NCBI GenBank assembly: GCA_903907985.1
Contig: CAIVQG010000025.1
Coordinates: forward strand, 1-62,042
From: an uncultured delta proteobacterium
GTDB lineage: Bacteria > Desulfobacterota > Syntrophia > Syntrophales > Smithellaceae
Reading direction: 5' to 3'
Length of the DNA stretch: 62,042 nt
Part shown: positions 1 through 8,723 of the stretch, in pieces
How positions within the stretch are numbered: the stretch's first letter is position 1
Layout of the letters: each line of letters begins with the position of its first letter
The notes under the pieces: model-generated
Seen by the model: the letters and a program-made list of their open reading frames with translations, nothing else
What the model was told of the DNA's origin: nothing
The model's database searches: none
Translations under genes and position numbers: made by a program

Positions 1-255
1 CCTATTATGGTTCACAGAGGCTTGGGACATACTGAAATGAGGGCTCTATCGCCCAGGAAGCACTGAGTCCTCCTGCCTTCCTATGAATAACAAAACCATT
101 ATACATTATTCTATATACGAATTCATGGTAGGAGGAAGGAGTGATTGCTGTGGAAGACACACTCATCCACCTTAGAATGTACTTGTCATGTTGGGGCTGC
201 TGCTGCCGCCAACGAGCGGCGCATCATGGAATGCATTTGAAAATAATCTTATAAA
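1..255. other. left edge without recognised gene
   Basis: No open frame here is convincing. One plus frame entering from the left ends within the first 40 bases and could be the tail of a gene outside the window, but too little remains to name it. The rest is non-coding downstream sequence of the toxin gene that converges from the right. Confidence 0.3.
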
Positions 256-525
256 TTAATACACCTCATCGTGACTACCGATATCGATCAATAATACTTC
301 ATGATCGTTAATAAAACGAAATATAACACGACAGTCATACGAGACAGAAAACGACCAGAGACCTTTGAGCTTACCGGTGAGCTTGTGTGAGCGTAATTTG
401 GGATCAAATGGATTTTGAGAAAAGCTTGACATTGCTTCCCAAAAGCTTTTCTTGAGTTCGGTATTAAGGGTGAATATTTTTTTGTATTTTCTTTTGAATG
501 CCTGATCCCAGACAAGATTAACCAT
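256..525 (-). CDS. RelE/YafQ-type mRNA interferase toxin
   Basis: Small 89-residue basic protein of the RelE/ParE toxin superfamily, expected to cleave mRNA and to be neutralised by the protein encoded just upstream. The fold is suggested by HKLTGKLKG (about residues 47-55), the core strand with YDCRVIF (63-69) and the C-terminal IGSHDEVY (82-89), which resembles the GTHDEVY tail common in this superfamily. I chose the internal ATG at 525 because it overlaps the antitoxin stop by 8 bases, the usual arrangement in such pairs, and because the longer frame would run backwards into the antitoxin. Family membership is solid; the exact subfamily (RelE, YafQ or HigB-like) is not resolved. Confidence 0.8.
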   Translation of the reverse strand: MVNLVWDQAFKRKYKKIFTLNTELKKSFWEAMSSFSQNPFDPKLRSHKLTGKLKGLWSFSVSYDCRVIFRFINDHEVLLIDIGSHDEVY

Positions 526-730
526 TTTCAAGATCCTTATACAAATCTTTTGCAGAACCTTTTTTAATTGCGCCCTTTTTAAGATTTGATGAAGCTGCAT
601 TTGCACGCTTTGCTATGGCATCTCTTCTGGCATCGATAAGCTGTTTTTTTACAATATCAACGACATATTCCCTGTCATCTAAAGGAAGATGAGCGAAATC
701 TTCAATAATGTGCTGCACAGTCGCTTTCAT
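518..730 (-). CDS. antitoxin partner of RelE-type toxin
   Basis: Seventy-residue charged protein encoded immediately before the toxin with an 8-base overlap, preceded by a strong AGGAGGTGA ribosome binding site. The N-terminal half (LPLDDREYVVDIVKKQL) looks helical and may form the dimerising part; the C-terminal third is lysine-rich and probably wraps the toxin. No ribbon-helix-helix or HTH signature can be named with certainty. The antitoxin role is inferred from position, size and overlap, not from strong sequence similarity. Confidence 0.65.
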   Translation of the reverse strand: MKATVQHIIEDFAHLPLDDREYVVDIVKKQLIDARRDAIAKRANAASSNLKKGAIKKGSAKDLYKDLENG

Positions 731-833
731 GATTCATCACCTCCTGCTTATTAACTCTTTGCCTAGAAAAGAATATACCAGAGTTTCTATATCCGGGTAA
801 GCATTTTGTTTGCCTGACTTTTGGCAATTTTGT

Positions 834-3476
834 CTACCTCGTCAATATTTTTTCTAAAGCCGGAAAAACTTTCCCCAGATTATCCGGTTGTGTTCCGCCG
901 GCCTGGGCCATGTCGGGACGACCGCCGCCGCTGCCGCCTACTAGTGGCGCAAGCTCCTTGATGATGTTTCCGGCATGATACTTTCCGGCCAAGTCCTTGG
1001 TAACCATGCAAAGCAGAAATACTTTTTCGCCGGTTTTGCTGCCTAACAAGATTACGCCCGATGCCATCTTGTCGCGGATTTTGTCGCCGAAATCACGCAG
1101 CGTCTTGGCATCGCTGATATTCACTTCCGTTGCCAGTACTTTTACGCCGTTGATTTCCTTGATCTGACTTAATAAATCACCGGAGTCTTTGGCGGCCAGT
1201 TTCCCTTTGAGCGCTTCAATTTCTTTTTCCAAATCCTTGGTGTGCTTGAGCAGTTTTTCGGCGCGATCTGCAAGCTCCAGAGGACTGGTCTTAAATAAGC
1301 TGGCGGCCTTTTTCAATTCTTCTTCCGCCTGCTGCACATGTACCAATGCCTGTTTGCCGGTGACGGCTTCGATTCTGCGGACGCCTGCGGCGATTGCTGA
1401 TTCATGTAGAACCTTCAATAAACCGATATCGCCGGTGCGGTTAACATGCGTGCCGCCGCAGAGTTCCTTGCTCATTTCACCCATTTTCACGATCCGCACG
1501 GTGGCGCCGTACTTCTCATCAAATACCGCTGTTGCCCCGGTTTTGAGGGCGTCTTCCAGAGCGCATACTTCCGTTACCACTTCGATATTTTTTCGAATTA
1601 TGTCATTGGCAATTTCTTCAATTCGACTTAGTTCTTCGTCGGTGATTTTGGAAAAATGAGAAAAGTCGAAACGCAACCTTTCGGTATTAACCAGTGAACC
1701 GGATTGTTTGATATGATCGCCCAAAACGGCTTTGAGTGCCGCCTGCAAAATGTGCGTACCGGAGTGGTTGGCCTGAATTGCTTTTCGTTTTTCCAGGTCC
1801 ACAATCAAATGAACTTTATCGCCGGTTTTAATTTTCCCTTTTTGGACAATGCCCTTATGCACGAAAAGTTTTTCGACAGGTTTTTTTGTATCCTGAACGG
1901 CAAAAACAAAATCCTTTCCTTCCAGATAGCCGGTATCGCCAATCTGGCCGCCGGATTCACCATAAAATGCCGTTGTCTCTAAAACAATTTCCGCTTCCTG
2001 CCCATCAGACAGGGATTCGACTGTTTTACCGTCCACAATGATGGTGATAATTTGAGAGTCGGCCTGAGTGACTCCTTCATAACCGCAGAAGTCAGTGGCA
2101 ATCCCTGAACTGGACAATTTTAAATAGCATTCTCCAATGGCTTCCTCACCGCTGCCCTTCCAGGCGCCGCGGGCTCTTTCTCGCTGCTGCTCCATCTCGG
2201 TTTCAAAGCCGTCATTGTCCAGTGTCAGGCCATCGCGTTTGACGATGTCCGCCGTCAAATCCGTAGGGAAGCCGAAAGTATCATAGAGCTTGAAGATCAG
2301 TGAGCCGGGGAGAACTGTTTTGCCTGCTTTTTTCAGCGCCGCAGTTTCTTCCTGCAGAATGCGCAGACCGGCATCGAGTGTTTCCATGAAACGCTGCTCT
2401 TCGTTGACAATAACCTTCGTAATAAAAGAGGCCTTGGATTCGAGATCGGGATAAACATCTTTCATCATGTCGATGACAACTTGGGCGCACTGATAAAGAA
2501 AAGGCTTATTAATTCCCAGCATCTTGCCATGACGGGCCGCCCGGCGTAGAATGCGCCGCAGGACATATCCCCGGCCTTCATTGCTGGGCAGAATGCCGTC
2601 ACCGATTAAAAACGTCACAGCCCGGCTATGGTCGGCAATAACCCGAATGGAGGTATCGTCGTCGGCATTTGCCCGATATGTTTTTCTGCTGATTTTTTCC
2701 ACAAAACTGATGATCGGGGCAAACAGGTCGGTGTCGTAATTGCTTTGCACACCCTGAATAACGGCGGTGAGACGCTCAAGCCCCATACCGGTATCGATGT
2801 TGGGCTTGGGTAACGGTGTTAATTTCCCTGTCTCGTCGCGGTCGAATTGCGTGAAGACGTTGTTCCAGATTTCCAGGTGGCGGTCGCAATCACAATAAAT
2901 ATCGCACTCCGGACGGCCACAGCCCGTGCCTTTGCCCTGGTCGTAAATTATTTCGGAGCAGGGGCCGCAGGGTCCGGTTTCTCCCATCATCCAGAAATTG
3001 CTTTTTTCTCCCATGCGGACAATACGCTCGGCGGGAACGTTCATTTTCTTTTTCCAGATGTCGTAAGCTTCATCGTCATCTTGGAAAACTGTCACCCAGA
3101 GCTTTTCTTTAGGCAGTTTGGCCACATCAATTAAATATTCCCACGCCCACGCAATGGCTTCTTCCTTGAAGTAGTCGCCGAAGGAAAAATTGCCGAGCAT
3201 TTCGAAAAAAGTATGATGGCGGGCGGTAACGCCGACATTTTCCAGGTCGTTATGTTTGCCGCCGGCGCGGACGCATTTCTGTGATGATGCCGCACGGGTG
3301 TAGCCTCTGTTTTCCAGGCCTAAAAAGGCGTTTTTAAATTGCACCATGCCCGAATTGGTAAACATCAACGTTGGATCGTCTTTGGGAATCAGGGATGAGC
3401 TGGCTACACAGGTATGCCCTTTCCCTATAAAATATTTTAAAAAACTTTCCCGAATTTCACTGCCCATCTTCGCCAT
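834..3476 (-). CDS. alaS: alanyl-tRNA synthetase
   Basis: Class II synthetase that charges tRNA-Ala and edits mischarged Ser/Gly. Its 880 residues match the usual bacterial length of about 875. The catalytic domain shows the HHTFFEMLGN block (about 87-96), and GMGLERL lies further on. The editing domain carries the HxxxH zinc site NHSGTH near residue 568 and CGGTH near 672. The C-terminal DHHA1-type domain ends with the GGSGGGRPDMAQAGG block. The ATG at 3476 is preceded by GGAGGAAT at good spacing; an ATG three codons later is possible. It lies downstream of recX, as in many Deltaproteobacteria, separated by a palindromic element. Confidence 0.97.
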   Translation of the reverse strand: MAKMGSEIRESFLKYFIGKGHTCVASSSLIPKDDPTLMFTNSGMVQFKNAFLGLENRGYTRAASSQKCVRAGGKHNDLENVGVTARHHTFFEMLGNFSFGDYFKEEAIAWAWEYLIDVAKLPKEKLWVTVFQDDDEAYDIWKKKMNVPAERIVRMGEKSNFWMMGETGPCGPCSEIIYDQGKGTGCGRPECDIYCDCDRHLEIWNNVFTQFDRDETGKLTPLPKPNIDTGMGLERLTAVIQGVQSNYDTDLFAPIISFVEKISRKTYRANADDDTSIRVIADHSRAVTFLIGDGILPSNEGRGYVLRRILRRAARHGKMLGINKPFLYQCAQVVIDMMKDVYPDLESKASFITKVIVNEEQRFMETLDAGLRILQEETAALKKAGKTVLPGSLIFKLYDTFGFPTDLTADIVKRDGLTLDNDGFETEMEQQRERARGAWKGSGEEAIGECYLKLSSSGIATDFCGYEGVTQADSQIITIIVDGKTVESLSDGQEAEIVLETTAFYGESGGQIGDTGYLEGKDFVFAVQDTKKPVEKLFVHKGIVQKGKIKTGDKVHLIVDLEKRKAIQANHSGTHILQAALKAVLGDHIKQSGSLVNTERLRFDFSHFSKITDEELSRIEEIANDIIRKNIEVVTEVCALEDALKTGATAVFDEKYGATVRIVKMGEMSKELCGGTHVNRTGDIGLLKVLHESAIAAGVRRIEAVTGKQALVHVQQAEEELKKAASLFKTSPLELADRAEKLLKHTKDLEKEIEALKGKLAAKDSGDLLSQIKEINGVKVLATEVNISDAKTLRDFGDKIRDKMASGVILLGSKTGEKVFLLCMVTKDLAGKYHAGNIIKELAPLVGGSGGGRPDMAQAGGTQPDNLGKVFPALEKILTR

Positions 3477-3511
3477 GAAAATATTCCTCCGGTATCTTTC
3501 CTAATTTAATT

Positions 3512-3559
3512 AGGAGCCGTTACGAAATAACGTGTTTTTTGTATTTCGTTACGGCTCCT
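3512..3559. repeat. palindromic intergenic element, copy 1
   Basis: An 18-base arm starting AGGAGCCGTTACGAAATA is followed 12 bases later by its inverted copy ending GGCTCCT, with one T-T mismatch. It lies between recX and alaS. The same arms, with base changes that keep pairing, recur at 42466-42524, and both copies are followed by TTATGCCG. No U-run follows on either strand, so an ordinary terminator is unlikely. Confidence 0.8.
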
Positions 3560-3576
3560 TATGCCGTTCTCAGTAT

Positions 3577-4167
3577 TTATTCAACCAAGATATTTCCTAA
3601 ACGGCTTAATATCAAGCCTGCCGGGAATCCTCTGCCCCGCAGATTTTGAAATATTCTTTTCTTTTCTTTAATGTCCTGCAAGTCGATCTTTCTTCCGGCC
3701 ATCTTTTTCTTAATTAAAACGGCAATGGCTTCTTCTTCCGGAATTTCCTGCCGTACTTCTTCTATCGCCTTGTCGATCAAATGCGCGGCGATGCCTTTTT
3801 CCTTTAAGCTCGCGATAATTTTTCGATTTCCCCAGAGTTTATTAACCGCAAGATTACGCGCCCATTGGGAGGCAAAAGATGAATCATTGAGATACTTCAA
3901 ATCGAAGAGTTTTTCCAGTGCTTCTTTAATAACGGCTGCAGGAAATCCCTTCTCCCGCAGCTTTTTTTCTATTTCTCCGGCGCTGCGCGGCCGCACCGAC
4001 AAAAGGCGATATGCTTTTTGCCGGGCAGAAGGCAAATCCAGATAATCAGCCGTTTTTGCCGGGATGACTGCATTATCAGAATCAGAATCATCCGGCAAGG
4101 CATTATTATTCAAAGACTTATTATTGCCGCGGTAGCTTTTATGACGCGAATGGGAATAGCGAATCAC
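3577..4167 (-). CDS. recX: regulatory protein RecX
   Basis: RecX binds RecA filaments and modulates their extension. The 196-residue protein has a polar N-terminal tail (about 1-45) and then three-helix repeats typical of the family: [32 protein letters not shown], and a final repeat ending [10 protein letters not shown]. The start is a GTG that shares four bases with the recA stop (GTGA), indicating translational coupling and a recA-recX operon. The N-terminal extension of about 45 residues looks low-complexity, so a later start cannot be fully excluded, but none has better context. Confidence 0.93.
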   Translation of the reverse strand: MIRYSHSRHKSYRGNNKSLNNNALPDDSDSDNAVIPAKTADYLDLPSARQKAYRLLSVRPRSAGEIEKKLREKGFPAAVIKEALEKLFDLKYLNDSSFASQWARNLAVNKLWGNRKIIASLKEKGIAAHLIDKAIEEVRQEIPEEEAIAVLIKKKMAGRKIDLQDIKEKKRIFQNLRGRGFPAGLILSRLGNILVE

Positions 4168-5186
4168 TTAGCCTCTTCCAGTTCGACAATCTTTATGCCC
4201 AGCTTATCCTTAACTTCGCTTTCCACTTGTTGCATAATATCCGGATTTTCTTTCAGGAAAGTACGGGAATTATCGCGTCCTTGTCCCATTCTGTCGCCTT
4301 TGTAGGAATACCAGGCGCCGCTTTTTTCAATGATGCCCTGCTCGGCGGCCAAGTCCAGAACATCACCTTCGCGGGAAATCCCTTCGCCAAAAATAATATC
4401 GAATTCCGCTTCCCGGAAAGGAGGCGCTAATTTATTTTTAACTACCTTAACTCTTGTCCGGAAGCCTATTACATCCTGACCGGTTTTCAGTGAGGTCATT
4501 TTACGAATGTCCAGACGCTGAGATGCGTAGAATTTCAAGGCATTGCCGCCTGTCGTCGTTTCGGGGTTGCCGAAAAAGACCCCGATCTTCATGCGCAGTT
4601 GATTGATAAAGATTACGGTTGTTTTGGATTTACTGATGCTGCCGGTAAGCTTGCGCAGCGCCTGGGACATGAGTCTGGCCTGCAAGCCCATCTGGGCATC
4701 GCCCATATCTCCTTCGAGTTCCGCTTTGGGAACCAGTGCGGCAACGGAGTCAACTACCAGAACATCCAGCGCGCCACTGCGCACCAGTGTTTCGGCAATT
4801 TCGAGGGCCTGTTCGCCCGTGTCCGGCTGGGAAATGAGCAGGTCATCAGTATTGACACCGATTTTCTTGGCATAGGTCACATCAAGAGCATGTTCAGCAT
4901 CAATAAAAGCAGCCAGGCCATTGGCCTTTTGTGCTTCGGCAACAATGTGCAGAGCCAGCGTTGTTTTGCCCCCGGATTCCGGTCCGTAGATTTCGACAAT
5001 TCTGCCGCGCGGAACACCCATAGTGCCCAGAGCTATATCCAAGCTCAGCGAGCCGGTAGATATCGCGGGAACATCGGCAACACGCTCTTTGCCACCCAAT
5101 CTCATTATTGATCCCTTGCCGAACTGTCTTTCGATTTGGGTTATGGCCAATTCAACCGCTTTCGATCTGTCTAAATCTGCGCACAT
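4164..5186 (-). CDS. recA: recombinase RecA
   Basis: ATP-dependent strand-exchange recombinase and coprotease for LexA-type repressors. The 340 residues include Walker A GPESGGKT (68-75), the LVVDSVAAL Walker B region near 142-150, the L2 loop around [19 protein letters not shown], and a C-terminal acidic tail. The ATG at 5186 has GGAGG nine bases upstream. It is translationally coupled to recX. It would be the natural trigger for self-cleavage of the LexA-like repressor encoded at 8011. No GAAC-N4-GTTC operator like the one before that repressor is visible upstream of recA. Confidence 0.98.
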   Translation of the reverse strand: MCADLDRSKAVELAITQIERQFGKGSIMRLGGKERVADVPAISTGSLSLDIALGTMGVPRGRIVEIYGPESGGKTTLALHIVAEAQKANGLAAFIDAEHALDVTYAKKIGVNTDDLLISQPDTGEQALEIAETLVRSGALDVLVVDSVAALVPKAELEGDMGDAQMGLQARLMSQALRKLTGSISKSKTTVIFINQLRMKIGVFFGNPETTTGGNALKFYASQRLDIRKMTSLKTGQDVIGFRTRVKVVKNKLAPPFREAEFDIIFGEGISREGDVLDLAAEQGIIEKSGAWYSYKGDRMGQGRDNSRTFLKENPDIMQQVESEVKDKLGIKIVELEEAK

Positions 5187-5207
5187 ATGAAACCTCCATT
5201 AAATTAT

Positions 5208-5236
5208 TTATAAAATACCAGGTAATTATTTTGCAA
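5208..5236 (-). promoter_or_regulatory. candidate recA promoter
   Basis: On the minus strand TTGCAA (5231-5236) is separated by 17 bases from TTATAA (5208-5213), leaving a leader of roughly 20 bases before the recA ATG. The boxes are reasonable sigma-70 matches in an AT-rich stretch; no experimental support. Confidence 0.4.
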
Positions 5237-5285
5237 CTTTACATTTGACGTTAAAGCTTCATTCTACATTTTTCCAAATTATGTC

Positions 5286-5349
5286 ATTGCCTAGCTTGAC
5301 GCCTGACCTTCAGGTTATTGGGCAATCCAGTAGTGTTTTTCTCTGGATT
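5286..5349. repeat. hairpin-forming intergenic segment
   Basis: Between thpR and recA there are overlapping inverted repeats: ATTGCC/GGCAAT enclosing CCTGA/TCAGG, and AATCCAG/CTGGATT with a 12-base loop. The outer stems share bases and so would be alternatives. A terminator for thpR is possible, but no clear U-run follows on the minus strand. Confidence 0.35.
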
Positions 5350-5415
5350 CCCTTATATCATTGTCATTCGCAAGGTACTGTCAACCTGGCTGGTCACGAA
5401 ACTGAACAACTTTTC

Positions 5416-6000
5416 TTATAACTCACCCAGCGGAATTGTTTCCAGCCTTGTATAAATCGCTCCCTGAGAAGTGAGATTGCTCTGGAATAAAATCAATTCG
5501 TGAGCGTGGAATTCTCCCGCCGCAAAACCGCTATGCTTTTTTATCGCTGCGTCGATTCCTGCTGTGGCCCGGCTATCCTTGATGCGCGCCAGAGTGAGGT
5601 GAGGACGAAAGGGGCGGTTTTCCCGCGGAAAGCCTAGTGTTTCGAAGTCCGCTTCCAGCTTGTTTTGCAGCAGGGCCAATTTCCCACTATTCTCAGTTGT
5701 GCCCACCCAGAGGACGCGAGGCTTTCTTAAATCGGGGAAAACTCCCATCTTTTCAATTTTCAGCAATAGGGGTGGTATTGTTGCCGCCTGCTTTTTTACG
5801 GCAGTGCAAATTTTTTCGACAGCGTTGGAATCAATATTGCCAAAGAACTTCAATGTCAGGTGATTGCCCTGCGGGCGTGTCCAGCTGATCGCGCCGCTGA
5901 TTTCCTTTTTGAGCTTCTCCTGCAAGCGGGCAATGGCTGCCAATATTTCCGCGGACGGTTCGATAGCTAAAAATGCCCGTATATTTTTTCCCGCATCCAC
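5416..6000 (-). CDS. thpR: RNA 2',3'-cyclic phosphodiesterase (LigT/ThpR)
   Basis: Two-histidine phosphoesterase superfamily protein of 194 residues that opens 2',3'-cyclic phosphates on RNA ends and may act on tRNA half molecules. Both HxTx motifs are visible: HLTLKFFG around residues 47-54 and HLTLARIK around 133-140, with the N-terminal RAFLAIEP strand. Its start codon shares one base with the cinA stop, so the two genes are probably co-translated. The pgpA-cinA-thpR-recA order is a recurrent cluster in Deltaproteobacteria. Confidence 0.93.
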   Translation of the reverse strand: MDAGKNIRAFLAIEPSAEILAAIARLQEKLKKEISGAISWTRPQGNHLTLKFFGNIDSNAVEKICTAVKKQAATIPPLLLKIEKMGVFPDLRKPRVLWVGTTENSGKLALLQNKLEADFETLGFPRENRPFRPHLTLARIKDSRATAGIDAAIKKHSGFAAGEFHAHELILFQSNLTSQGAIYTRLETIPLGEL

Positions 6001-7253
6001 TATGGCTTATCCTTCCCCTCTAAATAGTTTTTCAGCAGCAGCAGCGCCGCCTGGGAGAAAATCAGTTTGTTTCTTTTCCTGTCCCACCGGTAAGCATAAT
6101 GGCGGCAGATAGTTTGCGCCGTATCACTCAAGGCCAGATAAACAGTGCCGGTGGGCTTTGCCTCACTTCCGCCGGAAGGTCCGGCAATACCGGTAGAGGA
6201 AAGACCCAGATCGGTGCCGGCCATTTTGCGCACGCCTTCGGCCATCAGACGGGCCGTTTCTTCACTTACCGCGCCATGCTTTTCAATTATGGCCGCCGGG
6301 ACGTTAAGCAGGCTGACTTTGGCCGCGTTGCTGTAAGTGACTACGGATCGTTCCAGATATTCGGAGCTGCCGGCAACATCGGTCAACCGGTCGGTGATTA
6401 AACCGCCGGTGCAGGATTCCGCCACGGCTATCGTCAATTGTTTTTCTTTCAACAGGTCTGCTACAATTTCTTCCAGAGTTTTTTCGCCATAGGAAAAAAT
6501 GTATTTATTCAAACGGGCAGTAACTTCGTCACAAGCCAGTTTTAATTTTTCCTCGGCAGCCTCTTTAGTTGTCTGTCGTGAGACCAGAACAAGATGGTTT
6601 TCGGGGAAAATAGGGTAAAAGCCGATATTGACACCAAGGGCGGCAAAATCAACATCCGCCAGAGTTTTATCAACGGCACCTTCGCCGAGCCCAAAAGTCT
6701 TGATGGTTTGTTTGGCAATATACTGCTCATTTTCCGGGAATTCCCTTCGCAAAATCGGGATAACACCTTCTGGAAACATTTTTTGCGTCTCCCGGGGAAC
6801 TCCGGGAATGACAAAAATCCATTTTCCGAAGATATGTAGCGCAAAGCCTGCCGCCGTACCCACCGGATTGGCAATGACTTCCGCCCCCTGGGGAAACATG
6901 GCCTGCTTTGTATTGTTTTCTATCCAAGTCAGATTGAATTTGATAAAGATTTCTTTAATGTGGTTTAAAACTTTTTCATCGGTATATAGCGGCAATCCAA
7001 AAGCCTGAGCGATGGCCTCGGTAGTGATGTCGTCGGCAGTCGGACCCAGTCCGCCGGTGCAGATAACAACATCGGCCAGCCCCAGCAGATAATTTAAGCG
7101 GCTCTTGATGGAAGCAAAATTGTCTTCTACCGACAGCATTGCTTCCACGCTCCAACCTTGCAGGTTAGCTTCCCTCGCAATAAAAGAAGAATTGGTGTCC
7201 GCAGTCCGCCCGCTCATCAGCTCATTGCCGATGGTTAGAATAGCTATTTTCAT
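6000..7253 (-). CDS. cinA: CinA family protein (NMN amidohydrolase / competence-damage protein)
   Basis: About 417 residues with two domains: an N-terminal MoCF-type domain (IAILTIGNELMSGR, then CTGGLGPTADDIT) that in related proteins hydrolyses ADP-ribose or NAD-type dinucleotides, and a C-terminal CinA domain (AVAESCTGGLITDRLT, then GIAGPSGGSEAKPTGTV) that deamidates nicotinamide mononucleotide. I place the start at 7253 rather than four codons upstream because AAGGA abuts the upstream ATG but is suitably spaced from this one. Likely role: recycling pyridine nucleotide breakdown products. It is coupled to thpR by a one-base overlap. Confidence 0.93.
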   Translation of the reverse strand: MKIAILTIGNELMSGRTADTNSSFIAREANLQGWSVEAMLSVEDNFASIKSRLNYLLGLADVVICTGGLGPTADDITTEAIAQAFGLPLYTDEKVLNHIKEIFIKFNLTWIENNTKQAMFPQGAEVIANPVGTAAGFALHIFGKWIFVIPGVPRETQKMFPEGVIPILRREFPENEQYIAKQTIKTFGLGEGAVDKTLADVDFAALGVNIGFYPIFPENHLVLVSRQTTKEAAEEKLKLACDEVTARLNKYIFSYGEKTLEEIVADLLKEKQLTIAVAESCTGGLITDRLTDVAGSSEYLERSVVTYSNAAKVSLLNVPAAIIEKHGAVSEETARLMAEGVRKMAGTDLGLSSTGIAGPSGGSEAKPTGTVYLALSDTAQTICRHYAYRWDRKRNKLIFSQAALLLLKNYLEGKDKP

Positions 7254-7308
7254 AAACGTTCGCATTCCTTTATGGTTAAGTTAAGCACTTTATCACCCGC
7301 CCCTTAAT

Positions 7309-7380
7309 CCCCTCCCGTCAAGGGCGGGGAATTAAATTAATTAATCCAATCTTTTCCCCTCCTCTGGCAGAGGTGAGGGG
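7309..7380. repeat. two GC-rich hairpins, dispersed-repeat type
   Basis: Two imperfect palindromes lie between pgpA and cinA: 7309-7329 (CCCC...GGGG arms, one mismatch, loop GTCAA) and 7356-7380 (CCCCTC...GAGGGG arms around CTCT/AGAG). They share the CCCCTC style and an AT-rich linker, like REP-type intergenic repeats. They may stabilise or terminate the pgpA transcript. Confidence 0.5.
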
Positions 7381-7407
7381 GCAAAACTAAATGAAGCTTA
7401 ATTTATA

Positions 7408-7863
7408 TCACACAATGCCAAACCAGCCGAAAAAGAAGAGTAATGCCCCGGCATAAATACCGGCTCCAACATCGTCGAGAACAACACCCCAGCCACCCGG
7501 CAGCCTCTGTAAATTATTGAGCGGAAAAGGCTTTAAAATATCGAATAGCCGGAACAGAACAAAGGCAACGCCTAGATGAAGGCCGGTAATTGCCACCGGC
7601 AGCATCGCCACCTGAAAGCCAATGATTTCGTCAATAACAATGCGCTGGTCATCTTTTCTCTGATAAATTTCTTCGGCGCGTCCGGTAATATAGACGGATA
7701 AAGCCATTAAGGCCAGTACAAACAGCAGGCGCAAAAACCAGGGTAGTGGCAGGCAAAGCAGGCAAATCGGAACACCGGCTAAAGTGCCGAATGTTCCGGG
7801 AGCAACCGGCAATAAACCGGAACCAAAACCGCTGGCCAGAAACTTGATGGTTTTTTCTTTCAA
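7408..7863 (-). CDS. pgpA: phosphatidylglycerophosphatase A
   Basis: Inner-membrane phosphatase that converts phosphatidylglycerol phosphate to phosphatidylglycerol. The 151 residues include the family hallmark APGTFGTLAGVP near the N-terminus, RIVIDEIIGFQVA with its acidic pair near 74-86, and the FRLFDILKPFPLNNLQ segment, plus several hydrophobic helices. The start is a TTG with a purine-rich upstream stretch (GAGGGATGGG), so the exact start is less certain than the identity. It is transcribed away from the LexA-like gene, leaving a divergent control region at 7864-8010. Confidence 0.93.
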   Translation of the reverse strand: MKEKTIKFLASGFGSGLLPVAPGTFGTLAGVPICLLCLPLPWFLRLLFVLALMALSVYITGRAEEIYQRKDDQRIVIDEIIGFQVAMLPVAITGLHLGVAFVLFRLFDILKPFPLNNLQRLPGGWGVVLDDVGAGIYAGALLFFFGWFGIV

Positions 7864-7974
7864 AACCCATCCCTCAATCGTGTAAAACAGAAAATATTGC
7901 CTTTATTCAATCAGTTAAGTTTGTGCAAGCTATCTTCTTTTTGCCGTTGTGTCAAACTTTTTCCACAAAAATAC

Positions 7975-8003
7975 TTGACAGTAGAACGATCGTTCTATAT
8001 CAT
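7975..8003 (+). promoter_or_regulatory. promoter with LexA-type palindromic operator
   Basis: TTGACA (7975-7980) and TATCAT (7998-8003) are exactly 17 bases apart. The spacer holds a perfect 16-base palindrome, TAGAACGATCGTTCTA (7982-7997), whose core GAAC-N4-GTTC matches the operator class known for LexA/DinR of Gram-positive bacteria. A repressor bound there would block RNA polymerase directly. Transcription should start near 8010, at or next to the ATG at 8011. Confidence 0.75.
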
Positions 8004-8010
8004 ACCTTCC

Positions 8011-8598
8011 ATGAAAGTCAAGCGAACTTTAGAAGACGTGGAAAAAATAATTGCCATTTTTTTCCGGGAAAACAGACGCATGCCGTCTTATTCGGAAATG
8101 GCCAATATTATTGGTGTTCGCTCCAAAAGCGTTGTTCACTTCTGGGTAAAAAAACTGATTGCCGCCGGAGTTATGCATAAAGACGCGAAAGGCTTTCTGG
8201 TGTTGGCTCGCCAATCGCTGGCTTTGCCCCTGGCCGGAGAAGTTTGCGCCGGGTTTCCATCGCCCGCGGAAGAAGAGCTGCGGGACATTGTCTCCTTCGA
8301 TGAATACCTGGTGGCGCATCCGGAGAAATCATTTTTGCTTTCCGTTACCGGTGATTCCATGATTGGCGCCGGAATCATGGATAAAGACCTGGTAATTGTC
8401 GAGCGGGGCCGGGAGCTGAAAAACGGCGATATAATTCTGGCCGAAGTTGATAGCAACTGGACGATTAAGTATTTCTGTAAAAAAGGAAAAACGGTAACGC
8501 TGCAAGCGGCCAATCCCAAATATCCGCCGATCATCCCGCAGACCGAACTGCGCATTGCCGGTGTGATAACTGCGGTGGTGCGGAAATATAACAAATAA
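8011..8598 (+). CDS. LexA/UmuD-type self-cleaving transcriptional repressor
   Basis: A 195-residue protein with an N-terminal winged-HTH LexA-like domain (about 1-65; MPSYSEMANIIGVRSKSVV is the recognition region) and a C-terminal S24 peptidase domain. Predicted residues line up well: scission at Ala80-Gly81 (CAGF), nucleophile Ser116 in GDSM, and general-base Lys153 in TIKYF. It probably represses itself and the polymerase gene downstream, and is cleaved when RecA filaments form. The ATG at 8011 is chosen because the HTH begins directly there; an upstream in-frame extension would start before the promoter. No Shine-Dalgarno is visible, consistent with a leaderless mRNA. It may be the genome's lexA or a second, cassette-specific repressor. 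Confidence 0.88.
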   Translation: MKVKRTLEDVEKIIAIFFRENRRMPSYSEMANIIGVRSKSVVHFWVKKLIAAGVMHKDAKGFLVLARQSLALPLAGEVCAGFPSPAEEELRDIVSFDEYLVAHPEKSFLLSVTGDSMIGAGIMDKDLVIVERGRELKNGDIILAEVDSNWTIKYFCKKGKTVTLQAANPKYPPIIPQTELRIAGVITAVVRKYNK

Positions 8599-8723
8599 GG
8601 CCGAAGGCTGAAGGAAAAGCATTTATCTGTTTACGGTTCACAGGTAGAGACGGGTCTTGATGCCCTCAAACTTCGCTTCAACCCTCGGCCTTCAGTCATC
8701 AGCCTATAGTCTATTGTGTTTTT

